Of a stretch of 64,000 nucleotides of DNA, positions 16,578 to 25,571 are shown in pieces. Position numbers and translations under genes: made by a program. The first letter of the stretch is position 1. Each line of letters begins with the position of its first letter. Source of the stretch: Porphyromonas asaccharolytica DSM 20707 (GTDB lineage: Bacteria > Bacteroidota > Bacteroidia > Bacteroidales > Porphyromonadaceae); assembly GCF_000212375.1 (NCBI RefSeq), contig NC_015501.1, forward strand, positions 930,001-994,000, given 5' to 3'. The notes under the pieces are model-generated. The model was given only the letters and a program-made list of their open reading frames with translations. It did not search any database and was not told the DNA's origin.

Positions 16578-17486
16578 CTAATAGTTGGTTACAAAAACCT
16601 CTCGGCTTTGCTTCTGTGTATTATCGTGATAACTGATGTAGTTGCTCTTGATTTCGTGCATTTTATATCGTCTTGACCACTCGATAAACGTCTGATTTTC
16701 TCGACCTCGATAGTGAGTCACATTAGATATACCAAAAGCCACTCCCTTATCATTTAGCTTGTCTAAGGTTTGAAGAAGAGCTTTTTCTTCTTGAATGCTC
16801 CAAAACTTATTGTACTCGCTAAAAGTAATTAAATAAGGTGGGTCTAGGTAGACGAAATCACCAACTTGTGGATTGGATAAGGTTAGTAAATCTCGAAAGT
16901 CTGATACATGCCAACTGATATCTTTGTCCTTTACTGCCTCGAAATAGCCTTCTAGAGATGAGACTACATTTTTATTGAAGTCGACATTACCTACGGGTAG
17001 ATTAAATTCTCCCTTAGTATTGAATCGAATCATGTGGTTGAAGCCATATATGAGTAAGAGATATAATCGTGTAAAGTCTTTGGGGTTACTACGATTGAAG
17101 TCGGATCGTAGCCTTAGGTAGGCCTCTTTATTATACTTCGCAAAATAGGTCTTGGGGTAAGCCTGCCTTAGAGTCATTGGAATCTCATCTTTTAAAAAAG
17201 AGCAGGAGAGACCATAATGCCTGGCGGTATCAAACAAGTTAGATAAGAATGATGTCCCTTCTCCTGCATACTGAATCAGATGACGATGCAGTCCCACTAC
17301 AAAGGGGTTTATATCACCCTCTATATAGTGATCGGCGTAGACGTTGAGCATAACTGTACCTCCACCTGCAAAAGGCTCGATGAAAGTGCTGATTTCCTTT
17401 GGAAAGAGAGGTAGTAGCGAAGGCATTAGTCTGAACTTGTCACCTACGTAAAAGAGGGGAGAACGCCTTATTTCTTTTGTCTTCAT
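16578..17486 (-). CDS. D12-class DNA adenine N6-methyltransferase of the restriction unit
   Basis: The 302-residue enzyme has the AdoMet motif FIEPFAGGGTVMLN (about residues 36-49) and the catalytic motif DPPY in FVYLDPPYLITFSEY. A Dam-like target recognition region lies between them. It would protect one strand of the asymmetric restriction site. Its start overlaps the end of the upstream methyltransferase gene by 47 bp in another frame, which implies translational coupling. A downstream start is possible, but the N-terminal KEIRRSPLFYVGDKF resembles the conserved start of Dam-type enzymes. Confidence 0.88.
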   Translation of the reverse strand: MKTKEIRRSPLFYVGDKFRLMPSLLPLFPKEISTFIEPFAGGGTVMLNVYADHYIEGDINPFVVGLHRHLIQYAGEGTSFLSNLFDTARHYGLSCSFLKDEIPMTLRQAYPKTYFAKYNKEAYLRLRSDFNRSNPKDFTRLYLLLIYGFNHMIRFNTKGEFNLPVGNVDFNKNVVSSLEGYFEAVKDKDISWHVSDFRDLLTLSNPQVGDFVYLDPPYLITFSEYNKFWSIQEEKALLQTLDKLNDKGVAFGISNVTHYRGRENQTFIEWSRRYKMHEIKSNYISYHDNTQKQSREVFVTNY

Positions 17487-18810
17487 TCACTTTTGTGATA
17501 AAAAGCAACTCCTTGTGGTCTTTAAATTCAGTCTTCCCCGTATTGAAAGCTTGGTGCCTATGCTCGAAGACTTTGGTCTCTCCCGCCTGGGAGAGTATGC
17601 ACTCTATCTCCTCTAGGCTGATTTTGTTTTCACTAGACTTGCTCTTGGAATTATAGGTATTGTTGTATGAGACGACTATGTATCGAGTCTTCATCTTTGA
17701 GACGAGATCCCGAAAAGCATCTACAGCTTTCACAGTGCAATAGCGACTCATATTTTCAGGAGCTGGCTTTAGAGCTACCCCATAGAGCTTTGGTTCATCC
17801 CACTTTACCAAAGTCTCGTAAACATGATAAAATCGAGAGTACTGTCTCGAGTTGTAAGGAGGATCAAGATAGAATAGGTCTGCCTCCACTTTTGTTGCTA
17901 GACAATTGGCATCTTCTCTGTAAATTTCCACTCCTTCGTACTCCTGTGCGTCAATCATATGAAAGAATGGTCTTGTCTCAGTAATGGGCTTCTTAATATA
18001 GGCATCGAAATGTCCTACAGTATTAGACAATCGATCTACATTATAGATAAGTGCGGAGAGGAGGATGGCATACTCCTTACCAGTGAGTTCATTTCGCAGA
18101 TCTTCAATCTGCTGTCGGATATGTCCGATCACTTTGCTTGTTTTTTCGCCAAAAAATTTGCCTCCAAAGTGTGTCGAGAAATAGTTGTCTGTCAGCTCGT
18201 CTGGGTTAAGGACATTCCAAGAATTAATGACCCCCTGCACTTTCTCCTTGTCCCATTGACCTTGATCAAAAAAGGCTGTGTAAATAATGTGGTTGGTGTA
18301 GAGGAAGTCGTTCACAATCACTTGGTCGTAAGTCTTAAGAGCACAGCTGGTTACTACGCCAGTCCCACCAAAGAGGTCGCAAAAAGAATGTACTCCTGTA
18401 GTCTCCTTTTTTATGGTCTCCATGATCCAGCCTGTCAGCTTAGCTTTATTGCCAATGTATCGACGGCTTTCTATACTGAGAGTCTTTGGAAGGGTGTATT
18501 CTTGAAATAAAGGGATGTATTGAATCTCATATTGTAATCCCTTTTCAGCCACTTTGGGCACGGAAAAATCAAGGGGCGGATATTTTAGGCTGCTTGAAAC
18601 CTGACCCTTCTTCCATGGCTCAAGGAGTTCTTCGGGATCGAGTCCATAAGCCTTGGAAAGTTTACTTACTTGATCTGAGGTAGGCATCTTGATACCAGTC
18701 TCGATTTTATTAATGAGAGTACTTTCGATACCCGTTCGGCGTTGAACTTCCAATAGCTGTAATCTGCGATCCGCACGAATCTCTTTGAGTATCTGATTTA
18801 TGTTATTCAT
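17440..18810 (-). CDS. DNA adenine methyltransferase with N-terminal XRE-type HTH domain
   Basis: From ATG 18810 the protein begins MNNINQILKEIRADRRLQ. Residues 1-60 form an XRE/Cro helix-turn-helix (LLEVQRRTGIESTLINKIETG). The rest is a second D12-type adenine methyltransferase with LFGGTGVVTS and the catalytic DPPYNSRQYSR. Asymmetric sites such as GGATC need a separate enzyme for each strand, so two methyltransferases fit an AlwI-type system. The HTH probably lets this protein repress the unit's own promoter, replacing a separate controller gene. An upstream ATG at 18864 would add 18 poorly conserved residues. Confidence 0.87.
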   Translation of the reverse strand: MNNINQILKEIRADRRLQLLEVQRRTGIESTLINKIETGIKMPTSDQVSKLSKAYGLDPEELLEPWKKGQVSSSLKYPPLDFSVPKVAEKGLQYEIQYIPLFQEYTLPKTLSIESRRYIGNKAKLTGWIMETIKKETTGVHSFCDLFGGTGVVTSCALKTYDQVIVNDFLYTNHIIYTAFFDQGQWDKEKVQGVINSWNVLNPDELTDNYFSTHFGGKFFGEKTSKVIGHIRQQIEDLRNELTGKEYAILLSALIYNVDRLSNTVGHFDAYIKKPITETRPFFHMIDAQEYEGVEIYREDANCLATKVEADLFYLDPPYNSRQYSRFYHVYETLVKWDEPKLYGVALKPAPENMSRYCTVKAVDAFRDLVSKMKTRYIVVSYNNTYNSKSKSSENKISLEEIECILSQAGETKVFEHRHQAFNTGKTEFKDHKELLFITKVNEDKRNKAFSPLLRR

Positions 18811-19180
18811 CTTTTCTAGAGTGTCCACTGATATCTGCTGGCGGCAAATATACTTGTTTTTCATCTAACCTCATCATTGTACGTAAGGGCGGAATAAGAT
18901 GATACGAAATCAACGACAATCTAGGCTCCCTATCGTCTCTTAATTACCTAACCACCGAGAGTCTTCATCAGCGTGTCTGGCTAATTGTTGGTTTATTCAA
19001 AAGTCGGAAAACAGCACTAGAAGAAAGCCCTCTATAGTTGTCAGTCGTATCTTTGCAGGGATGTCTGCCAGCGGGTGAATCTTCCCTCTGAGCTACTGAA
19101 TTAGCAAATCGGAGAAACGCAAGAGTAATAGAGCAACTAGTTCTTAATGTTTTGAGGTGTAAAAACTATTATAAGGAAAA
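18811..19180. other. Intergenic upstream region of the restriction unit
   Basis: No gene is seen. The stretch looks more AT-rich than its neighbours and should hold the promoter and any operator for the HTH-methyltransferase. I could not identify an unambiguous -7 box or a clear operator palindrome. Confidence 0.4.
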
Positions 19181-19244
19181 GTCTCTCTTTCGCTTAATCT
19201 CGAAAGGTTCTAACTGCTTTGTCAAGATTAAGAGAAGGAGAGAC
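19181..19244. terminator. Imperfect inverted repeat downstream of the TlpA-like gene
   Basis: Arms 19181-19203 (GTCTCTCTTTCGCTTAATCTCGA) and 19222-19244 match at about 19 of 23 positions. The repeat lies just past the end of the minus-strand TlpA-like gene and is probably its transcript end. It has no clear T-run. Confidence 0.5.
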
Positions 19245-19292
19245 TCTGTCCTTAGACTACTCTAGAGACATTGACTATTATAGTAATGTCGA

Positions 19293-20324
19293 CTACTTGT
19301 ATATCTCGCTGAGGATCTGCTCGATCTGTTCTCCACGAAGATCACGCTGCATGATGACTCCGTCAGGCCCTATGAGCATAATCTGAGGGATACCCATGAT
19401 GCCGTACAGAGAGGTGGCGTGATTGTTTTGATCATCATAGATCTGTGGATAGGGGATCTGGAGCTCCTTGACGGCCTGTAGATGGGTGTCGTGGTTATCC
19501 TCCCATACACCGACGCCGAGGACGAGTAGTCCTTTGTCTTTGTACTTCTTGTGCATCTGGATGAGCGTGGGGATCTCGCGACGGCAAGGACCGCACCAAG
19601 AAGCCCAGAAATCAACGAGTGCATACTGCCCCTGACCTACGTAGTCAGAGAGCTTGACCTGCTCACCCTCTGTGGTGATGCCCGCAAAGTCTACAAAGGG
19701 TTGACCTGCTTTGGTATTGATCATTGCTTTGATCTGCTCCGTTAGGGTTGTATAGGCTGGAAGGCGCTTGACGTTTTCGCCCATCTCCTCTAGAGGCTTC
19801 TGAAACTCAGAGAGATCATCGAAGAGATACATAGCATACTGCATAGCGCGTAGTACGAGGGGGTTGTCCTTTTGCTCGGCAATGTACTTACGGACTATCT
19901 CCTGACCAGCAGCCTGGTCGATGGAGTCAGCCTGCATGACTACCATAATGTCTTGCTCGAAGGCGTTGCAAGCATCGTTGGCGGGAGAACCGCTGACTTG
20001 CCCATCGTTGAGGTTATAGTCTAGTGAGGTCCCCTCGTAGACAAACTGAGCGTTGAGTGGTGTACCCTCGCAAGAGAGTAGGTAGAGGTACCCTTTTTGT
20101 AGGTTGTCTAAGGATAGACTGGCGATGGTGTCGTGAATGACGATGCTGTCGATGGGCGTCTTGGGGTCAGCTTCATCATAAAGATAAGCTGTCAGACCAG
20201 ACAGGTTGTCCCCTAGTCCATGGAGCTGTAGCGTCGTCTTCTGATCGTTGCGGTTACAGCTGCTAAGCACCAAGAGCGTGCCTAGCACGATCAGCAGAGA
20301 GGAAAGGGATAGTGTTCGTTTCAT
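19293..20324 (-). CDS. TlpA-like thiol-disulfide oxidoreductase lipoprotein
   Basis: The 343-residue lipoprotein has a signal peptide with lipobox LSSC. A variable N-terminal domain of the DUF4369 kind is followed by a thioredoxin fold with ALVDFWASWCGPCRREIPTL. The CxxC cysteines and the YPQIYDDQNN..SLYGIMGIPQIMLIGPDG strand fit TlpA/ResA proteins, which reduce disulfides outside the inner membrane. Its ATG overlaps the bioC stop (ATGA), so it may be co-translated with the biotin genes. A functional link to biotin synthesis is not established. Confidence 0.88.
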   Translation of the reverse strand: MKRTLSLSSLLIVLGTLLVLSSCNRNDQKTTLQLHGLGDNLSGLTAYLYDEADPKTPIDSIVIHDTIASLSLDNLQKGYLYLLSCEGTPLNAQFVYEGTSLDYNLNDGQVSGSPANDACNAFEQDIMVVMQADSIDQAAGQEIVRKYIAEQKDNPLVLRAMQYAMYLFDDLSEFQKPLEEMGENVKRLPAYTTLTEQIKAMINTKAGQPFVDFAGITTEGEQVKLSDYVGQGQYALVDFWASWCGPCRREIPTLIQMHKKYKDKGLLVLGVGVWEDNHDTHLQAVKELQIPYPQIYDDQNNHATSLYGIMGIPQIMLIGPDGVIMQRDLRGEQIEQILSEIYK

Positions 20325-21097
20325 ATTATAGGATGTTTGTTGATGATGATATAAACCGGATGAAAGGTGAGTGTGACTCGACCCGTCTCGTCTGCAAAGT
20401 TAGTAATATATTTTTTTGTAAAGTCTTTGAGTTGTCTGGATGTGTGTATCTGCTGAGGAGCGTTGGGTAGCTGTGCGGTGCCTGTATGGCGCAGATGCTG
20501 TAGTACAGCTAGAGGGTCAGCAAAGGGGATGACGAGTCGCTCCGCATGGATCTCGTAGGGGTAGCCAAGCTCCTGAAGGGTATTGTGCCATGTGGCTAGT
20601 GAGGGGTAGTGTAGTCCTTGTCTCGTGAGCTGTCGTAGCTCGAGAAGGTTGTCTGGTCCGAAGGTGCTGACGGCTACTGTCGCCTGTGCTGCGAGCTCTC
20701 GGACGGTGCGCTGTAAGTAGGCGCAAGGGTCTGTGAGCCACTGCATGGCACTGCTGGAAACGAAGAGATCAATGCCGAGTCCCTCTAGAGAGAGCTCGAA
20801 GGCGTCTCCTACGCATAGCTCTGGGTGTGGGTCTCTCAGTCTAGGGACCTGCGCCAGAAGTGCTGGGGATAGGTCGGCGAGGGTCCAATGGTCGACCTCA
20901 ACGAGCTGATCTATACGCTCCGTCAGTAGTCCAGATCCCGCTCCCATCTCAAAGGCGTGAGCAAAGTGACGCTCCGTCTTAGATAAATGCTCCTCGAGCA
21001 ACTGAACGAGCCGATCGATCACTAGTCGCTGTGGCTCGGCAGCCTCGTTGTAATGAGCTGCTGCACGGTCGAACTGATGGGCGAGAGATGCTGTCAT
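20321..21097 (-). CDS. bioC: Malonyl-ACP O-methyltransferase BioC
   Basis: This SAM-dependent methyltransferase (258 residues) would methylate malonyl-ACP to start pimeloyl-ACP synthesis for biotin. Motif I is FEMGAGSGLLTERI and the N-terminus FDRAAAHYNEAAEPQR is typical of BioC. It is third in the bioF-bioG-bioC order. The next gene overlaps its stop by 4 bp. Confidence 0.88.
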   Translation of the reverse strand: MTASLAHQFDRAAAHYNEAAEPQRLVIDRLVQLLEEHLSKTERHFAHAFEMGAGSGLLTERIDQLVEVDHWTLADLSPALLAQVPRLRDPHPELCVGDAFELSLEGLGIDLFVSSSAMQWLTDPCAYLQRTVRELAAQATVAVSTFGPDNLLELRQLTRQGLHYPSLATWHNTLQELGYPYEIHAERLVIPFADPLAVLQHLRHTGTAQLPNAPQQIHTSRQLKDFTKKYITNFADETGRVTLTFHPVYIIINKHPII

Positions 21098-21139
21098 AAT
21101 GGTTGGGTGGGGTGGGGAAGTTGTAAGGACTCTCTAGTT

Positions 21140-21853
21140 TTACTCTAAGGCCTCCCATAGCTCACTCCACGAGTGCCATAGGTCAAAGAGGTAATGGTAG
21201 CCATCGGGAAGTAGTAGTGTCGGAACATTTACCGCATCCCATAGCGTGGAGAGGTTTTTCGCTGGGAAGATTTGATCACGCTCTCCGATGATCGCTAGAT
21301 CCCAGGCTAGGCTAGAGTGGGGCGTTGCTTCGGGTGCTTCAGTAGTAGCTAGGCTGTCGTAGACCGATTGCAGTTCGTCGCGAAGCTCTGTGGTGGGTCG
21401 CTCGGATAGGATATCGTAAAGCTGCTTGTATCGCTTGCCGCCACACATACGGCGGTTGAAGCGCTGGCGGTTTTCGTCGGTTAGTCCCTCTAGGGTACCT
21501 ACGAATATTTGGCTAGGAATCCCCCACTGGTCGTGCATAGGATAGGGCGAACCGGCGACTGCTATCAGACGCCGTGTGCTGGGCAGTATAGACCAATGCG
21601 GTATGACCTGCTCGGCAGCCCAAACGCCTAGCGACCAAGCTACGATGGTGACCGCCTGGTAAGAGTCCCAAGGTAAATCTGTGAGGTCGATGCTCAGCTC
21701 GAGGGTCCGATAATCGTAAAGTGCGAGTAAGTCACACCGATCAGGCAATGTCAGGTGCGAAACCGTCGCAGGCGTCATACCCCATCCGCAGAAGTATATG
21801 ATGAGTTGGCGGGCGGGAGCCTGGTCACTGTTTCGCTGGAAGATGTACTGCAT
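21140..21853 (-). CDS. bioG: Pimeloyl-ACP methyl ester esterase BioG
   Basis: This alpha/beta hydrolase of the BioG type (DUF452, 237 residues) frees the methyl group at the end of pimeloyl-ACP synthesis, replacing BioH. The N-terminal LIIYFCGWGMTP and the nucleophile elbow VAWSLGVWAA are characteristic, and DGYHYLFD near the C-terminus probably carries the catalytic His. It starts 5 bp after the bioF stop. Confidence 0.85.
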   Translation of the reverse strand: MQYIFQRNSDQAPARQLIIYFCGWGMTPATVSHLTLPDRCDLLALYDYRTLELSIDLTDLPWDSYQAVTIVAWSLGVWAAEQVIPHWSILPSTRRLIAVAGSPYPMHDQWGIPSQIFVGTLEGLTDENRQRFNRRMCGGKRYKQLYDILSERPTTELRDELQSVYDSLATTEAPEATPHSSLAWDLAIIGERDQIFPAKNLSTLWDAVNVPTLLLPDGYHYLFDLWHSWSELWEALE

Positions 21854-21858
21854 AAGCT

Positions 21859-23067
21859 CTAGGCAAGGTGTGCTAGGATGACTTGGCAGAGTCGCTTGAC
21901 GTCTGACGAGGTTAGGCCTGCCGTGAGTGAGATCCTCAGACGCTCAGAGCCGACAGGTACGGTCGGAGACATGATGGGGCGGATGAAGTAACCCTCCTCG
22001 TGTAGTGCTTGCGCCACGGTTCTAGCTCGCTCACGACTCCCGCAGAGGAGTGGTATGATATGGCTGTGTGGAGTGGGTAGGAGTTGCTCCGGGAGTGAAG
22101 CTAGCTCATCGGTCAGCAGCTGTTGTAGCGTAGCTAGGTGCGCTCTTCGCTGGGAGAGTGTGGGGAGAGCTTGCCAGACTGCTAGTACCCACTGAATGAT
22201 GAGTGGAGGCAGCATGGTCGAGTAAATGAGACTTCGTGAGCGTGTGATGAGTAGTGTGCGTACCGCCTCAGAGCAAGCGACATAAGCGCCCATAGATCCG
22301 AGAGCCTTGCCAAAGGTGCCGACAAGTAGGTCGATCTCTGGAAGTAAGCCTAGCTCTTCGCAGAGACCATAGCCATGGGCTCCACGAACTCCGATGGCGT
22401 GCGCTTCGTCTATATAGAGAGCCACCTTGGGGTATTGCTTTTTGAGAGCCACGAGAGCTTGTAGCGGGGCGAGATCACCATCCATGCTGTAGATGCTCTC
22501 GGCCATGACGATGATATGCTGGCAACTCTCGGAGCTGTGATGCTTCTCGATGAGACGCTGGAGCTGCGTTACGTCGTTGTGACGAAAGCGTTCGAAGGGC
22601 AGTCCAGAGAGACGTATCCCATCGATCATACTGGCATGGATCAGTTTGTCGGCTATCACCACCATACCTGGTAGCTTGAGTGCTGGCAGGATTCCGACGT
22701 TAGCGTGGTAACCACTGTTGAAGAGCAAGGCAGCCTCGTGCTGTAACGACTTTGCGATGAGATCCTCCAGCTGGTGCATCACTGCCCTGTCTCCCGAGAG
22801 CAAGCGCGAAGAGGTAGAGCCGACATCCTTCGCAGAGAGCGTCTGTAGGCTGTCGGTCAGATCGGTCTCATCGGCAAAGTGACAGGTAGCGTCGTGGAGA
22901 GCTAGGTAGTCGTTGCTGTTGAGGTTAATGAGCGGTTGCTGTTGCGCATCTTCGAGGGCTTGGTAACGTCCATCCTCTAGAGGCTCAATGGGGGAGAGCG
23001 AACGGAGAGCCCGCTCGTCACGTAGCGTGGCGAGGATCTGCTCTATATGTGACTCGAAGTGAGACAT
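21859..23067 (-). CDS. bioF: 8-amino-7-oxononanoate synthase BioF
   Basis: This PLP enzyme condenses pimeloyl-ACP with alanine in biotin synthesis. The 402-residue protein has LNSNDYLAL, GSTSSRLLSGD, the cofactor region LYIDEAHAIGVRGAHGYG and the PLP lysine in GTFGKALGSMGAY. It is the first gene of the bioF-bioG-bioC unit. BioA, bioB and bioD are not in the window. The family also includes related alpha-oxoamine synthases, but the bio neighbours settle the call. Confidence 0.9.
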   Translation of the reverse strand: MSHFESHIEQILATLRDERALRSLSPIEPLEDGRYQALEDAQQQPLINLNSNDYLALHDATCHFADETDLTDSLQTLSAKDVGSTSSRLLSGDRAVMHQLEDLIAKSLQHEAALLFNSGYHANVGILPALKLPGMVVIADKLIHASMIDGIRLSGLPFERFRHNDVTQLQRLIEKHHSSESCQHIIVMAESIYSMDGDLAPLQALVALKKQYPKVALYIDEAHAIGVRGAHGYGLCEELGLLPEIDLLVGTFGKALGSMGAYVACSEAVRTLLITRSRSLIYSTMLPPLIIQWVLAVWQALPTLSQRRAHLATLQQLLTDELASLPEQLLPTPHSHIIPLLCGSRERARTVAQALHEEGYFIRPIMSPTVPVGSERLRISLTAGLTSSDVKRLCQVILAHLA

Positions 23068-23153
23068 AACCCTTAGCTAGTATGGAGAGCGTTTCGTCAG
23101 AATTGTAATACTTGAGCGAGCCCATTGATAAGCCCTCTCTTCTCTTGTGAATA

Positions 23154-23248
23154 GACCTACACGGAATCTAGTAGCACGACGTGTGCCAACTCTAGATACT
23201 GTGTAGGTCCAGATCAGTCAGACGCATGAATGTCTTAAGTCTTCATGC
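23154..23248. repeat. Two hairpins between bioF and the FKBP cluster
   Basis: GACCTACACGGAATCTAG (23154-23171) pairs with 23192-23209 at 16 of 18 positions. A second hairpin GCATGAA/TTCATGC lies at 23224-23248. They sit between the start of bioF and the stop of the FKBP lipoprotein gene, both on the minus strand, so they may end the FKBP transcript or regulate bioF. Confidence 0.5.
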
Positions 23249-23271
23249 ATGGCGACAGTGCGTCGCGCTGA

Positions 23272-24129
23272 TTACTTCTTCTCTGCGGGGATAACCTCTA
23301 GGAGTGTCACGTCGAAGATAAGCGTGGAGAATGGCTCGATAGAAGCCCCACTACCATTAGCCCCGTAAGCTAGGTTGTAAGGAATGTAAGCGATCACTTG
23401 GTCGCCTTCCTTCATCAGTTTGAGAAGCTCGGTCCAACCTGGGATCACCTGGTTCACACCAAACTCAATAGGCTCTTCGCTCTTGTCAAACTCAGTGCCA
23501 TCGACCAGTGTACCACGATAGGTCACCTTCACCTTGTCACCATCTACAGGAGATTTGCCCGTACCCTTCGTAGCGTAGCGGTAAGCGATACCAGACTCTG
23601 TCGTGATGACGTTATCTTGCTTAGCAAAGTCCTCGATGGCCTTCTTGCCCTCCTCGATGTTCTTGCCGTACTTCTCCTTATTCTCGATCTCCTGCTTCTT
23701 ATTGTAGTAGTTCTGAATATAGTTGTACGCTGTCTCTTGATCCATTGTCATCTTAGTCGTGTCGCCCTTGAGAGCATACTCGAGGTACTGGGCAAAGATC
23801 TTAGCATCGATGCCCTCCTTAGCAAGACCCATGCCAGTTTGTACTCCCTGGATCTGTCCTGCGTAATAAGAGAACTTCGTTGTGTCGGCGATACCCTTCT
23901 TGAAGCCCTTGAGGAACTCAACGGTGTCTACAGGCATGCCTTGCATAGCCATCATCATAAACTGTTGACCGAGCTGCTGACCAGTCATATAGCCCTGGAT
24001 CATAGCTACACTATCAGTCATAGATGATAGTTCGTCGTTTGTGTCACTCTTCTGAGCCGTCTTGTTACAGCTAGCAAAGGTGCAGACCATTGCCACCACT
24101 GCGAGGAGTGAGAGAATTGATTTCTTCAT
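23272..24129 (-). CDS. FKBP-type peptidyl-prolyl isomerase lipoprotein
   Basis: The 285-residue protein has a lipoprotein signal (VAMVCTFASC), an N-terminal FkpA-like helical domain with GYMTGQQLGQQF and a C-terminal FKBP domain (VKVTYRGTLVDGTEFD, VIPGWTELLKLMKEGDQ, YIPYNLAYG). It would speed proline isomerisation and fold envelope proteins. It is the last of three consecutive FKBP genes on this strand. An acidic/lysine-rich linker (YYNKKQEIENKEKYGKNIEE) joins the domains. Confidence 0.92.
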   Translation of the reverse strand: MKKSILSLLAVVAMVCTFASCNKTAQKSDTNDELSSMTDSVAMIQGYMTGQQLGQQFMMMAMQGMPVDTVEFLKGFKKGIADTTKFSYYAGQIQGVQTGMGLAKEGIDAKIFAQYLEYALKGDTTKMTMDQETAYNYIQNYYNKKQEIENKEKYGKNIEEGKKAIEDFAKQDNVITTESGIAYRYATKGTGKSPVDGDKVKVTYRGTLVDGTEFDKSEEPIEFGVNQVIPGWTELLKLMKEGDQVIAYIPYNLAYGANGSGASIEPFSTLIFDVTLLEVIPAEKK

Positions 24130-24173
24130 TGTAAGTTGTATTTAAGATATTTGTTCGCGATGTATTGTTCAGA

Positions 24174-24899
24174 TTACTTATCCGTTGGGGTAGCGAGGGG
24201 AATAGGCTCGCCCTTGATCACCTCTAGTAGCTCGATCTCGAAGATCAGCGTCGCATAAGGCGGGATCATATTACCCGCTCCACGCTCACCATATGCAAGA
24301 CGTGCGGGGATGTAAAGCTTAGCCTTACTGCCCTCAGGCAGTAGACATAGTCCCTCAGTCCAGCCTGGGATTACTTGTAAGAGCCCAAACTTAGCAGGCT
24401 CGCCACGATCCACGGAGCTATCGAACTTCGTGCCATCGATGAGCGTACCCGTGTAGTGTACACGGACCGTATCCTCGACCGTGGGACGAGGGCCCTTGCC
24501 CTCGGAGATGATCTCATACTGTAGTCCGCTCTGGGTCGTCTTGACCTCAGGACGCTCTCCATTGCCCTTGAGGAATGCCTCGTTCTTTTCCTTTGTCTTC
24601 TGCATCTCTTGCTCTTGGAGCTGCTGGAAGTATTTGGAGAGGAAAGCCTGCGCCTCCTCATTGGTCATAGCTGTAGGTTGCTCTAGAAAAGCTGCCGTGA
24701 AGCCGGCCAAAAGCAACTCCTTATTGATAGGGTCGCCAGGCATCTGAGATAGGTTTTGTGCAAAGCCTACGCCATTAGCCACGCCTAGTGCATAGGCAGC
24801 TGTATCAGCTGATGAGATGAGACGTGGAGGCTCAGCCGCCGTGAGTGCGCCTACGCTTATGAGTAGCGTCAGCGCAACGGTCAAGATGCGATGTGTCAT
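24174..24899 (-). CDS. Periplasmic FKBP-type peptidyl-prolyl isomerase
   Basis: This is a 241-residue member of the tandem FKBP set. It has a cleavable signal peptide (ILTVALTLLISVGALTAA), a short helical domain with the conserved AYALGVANG and a full FKBP domain (VRVHYTGTLIDGTKFDSS, VIPGWTEGLCLLPEGSK, YIPARLAYG). No lipobox is visible, so it should be soluble in the periplasm, unlike its lipoprotein neighbour. Confidence 0.92.
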   Translation of the reverse strand: MTHRILTVALTLLISVGALTAAEPPRLISSADTAAYALGVANGVGFAQNLSQMPGDPINKELLLAGFTAAFLEQPTAMTNEEAQAFLSKYFQQLQEQEMQKTKEKNEAFLKGNGERPEVKTTQSGLQYEIISEGKGPRPTVEDTVRVHYTGTLIDGTKFDSSVDRGEPAKFGLLQVIPGWTEGLCLLPEGSKAKLYIPARLAYGERGAGNMIPPYATLIFEIELLEVIKGEPIPLATPTDK

Positions 24900-24912
24900 A
24901 TCTTTAGTGTGT

Positions 24913-25503
24913 CTATACGATGTCTAGTAGCTCGATCTCGAAGATCAGCGTCATATTGGGGCGAATCACGTCGCCAGCGCCACGGCTGCCGTAAGCTAGC
25001 TCGGAGGGTATCACGACACGCCACTTGCTGCCCACGGGCATCAGCTGTAGGATCTCCGTCCAGCCTGGGATGACCGCATTGAGTGGAAACTCAGCTGGCT
25101 CGCCACGCTCTACGGAGCTGTCGAAGACGACCCCATTGATGAGCGTGCCGTGGTAGTGTACGCGCACCTTGTCGGTAGCCTTAGGCTTAGCGCCAGAGCC
25201 CTCCTTGATGATCTCGTATTGTAGTCCGCTGGGGAGCGTCACGACACCACTCTTGTGGCGCATGATCTCTTGGTACTCCTTGCCAGCAGCTGCGTTGAGC
25301 TCTGACTCCTCTTGCTGCAGGCGCATAAACAGTTGGTTGATCACCTCACGAGCTCGTTCGGTGGTCATCTGTGGCTCACGCTCAGCTAGAGCGTCTTGGA
25401 GACCTGCGATAAAGTCCTCAGAGGTGATCGCCTTGATTCCGGACGCTTTGAAGTTCTGACCGATGCTTAGGCCTAGTGCGTAGCTTACTTCGTCTTGTGG
25501 CAT
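24913..25503 (-). CDS. FKBP-type peptidyl-prolyl isomerase without signal peptide
   Basis: From ATG 25503 the 196-residue protein begins MPQDEVSYALGLSIGQNF and has no signal peptide, so it is probably cytoplasmic. The FKBP domain shows VRVHYHGTLINGVVFDSS, VIPGWTEILQLMPVGSK and SELAYGSRGAG. A longer start at 25629 lies upstream of the -7 box at 25540-25547 and inside the hisS reading frame, so it is rejected. It is first in the three-gene FKBP array. Confidence 0.9.
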   Translation of the reverse strand: MPQDEVSYALGLSIGQNFKASGIKAITSEDFIAGLQDALAEREPQMTTERAREVINQLFMRLQQEESELNAAAGKEYQEIMRHKSGVVTLPSGLQYEIIKEGSGAKPKATDKVRVHYHGTLINGVVFDSSVERGEPAEFPLNAVIPGWTEILQLMPVGSKWRVVIPSELAYGSRGAGDVIRPNMTLIFEIELLDIV

Positions 25504-25539
25504 AGGGGTTATTCTGTTTTTAGATGAGAAATACTCCTG

Positions 25540-25547
25540 CAAAGGTA
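25540..25547 (-). promoter_or_regulatory. -7 box of the FKBP cluster
   Basis: TACCTTTG on the minus strand lies about 37 bp before ATG 25503. It supports the shorter start for the first FKBP gene. Confidence 0.55.
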
Positions 25548-25571
25548 GCAATTCTTCACGAGATGAGCTAT

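Noticed and set aside
23154-23248. Biotin-responsive riboswitch upstream of bioF
   Set aside because: The hairpins are simple inverted repeats and no established biotin riboswitch structure is known to me. They could equally be the FKBP transcript end.
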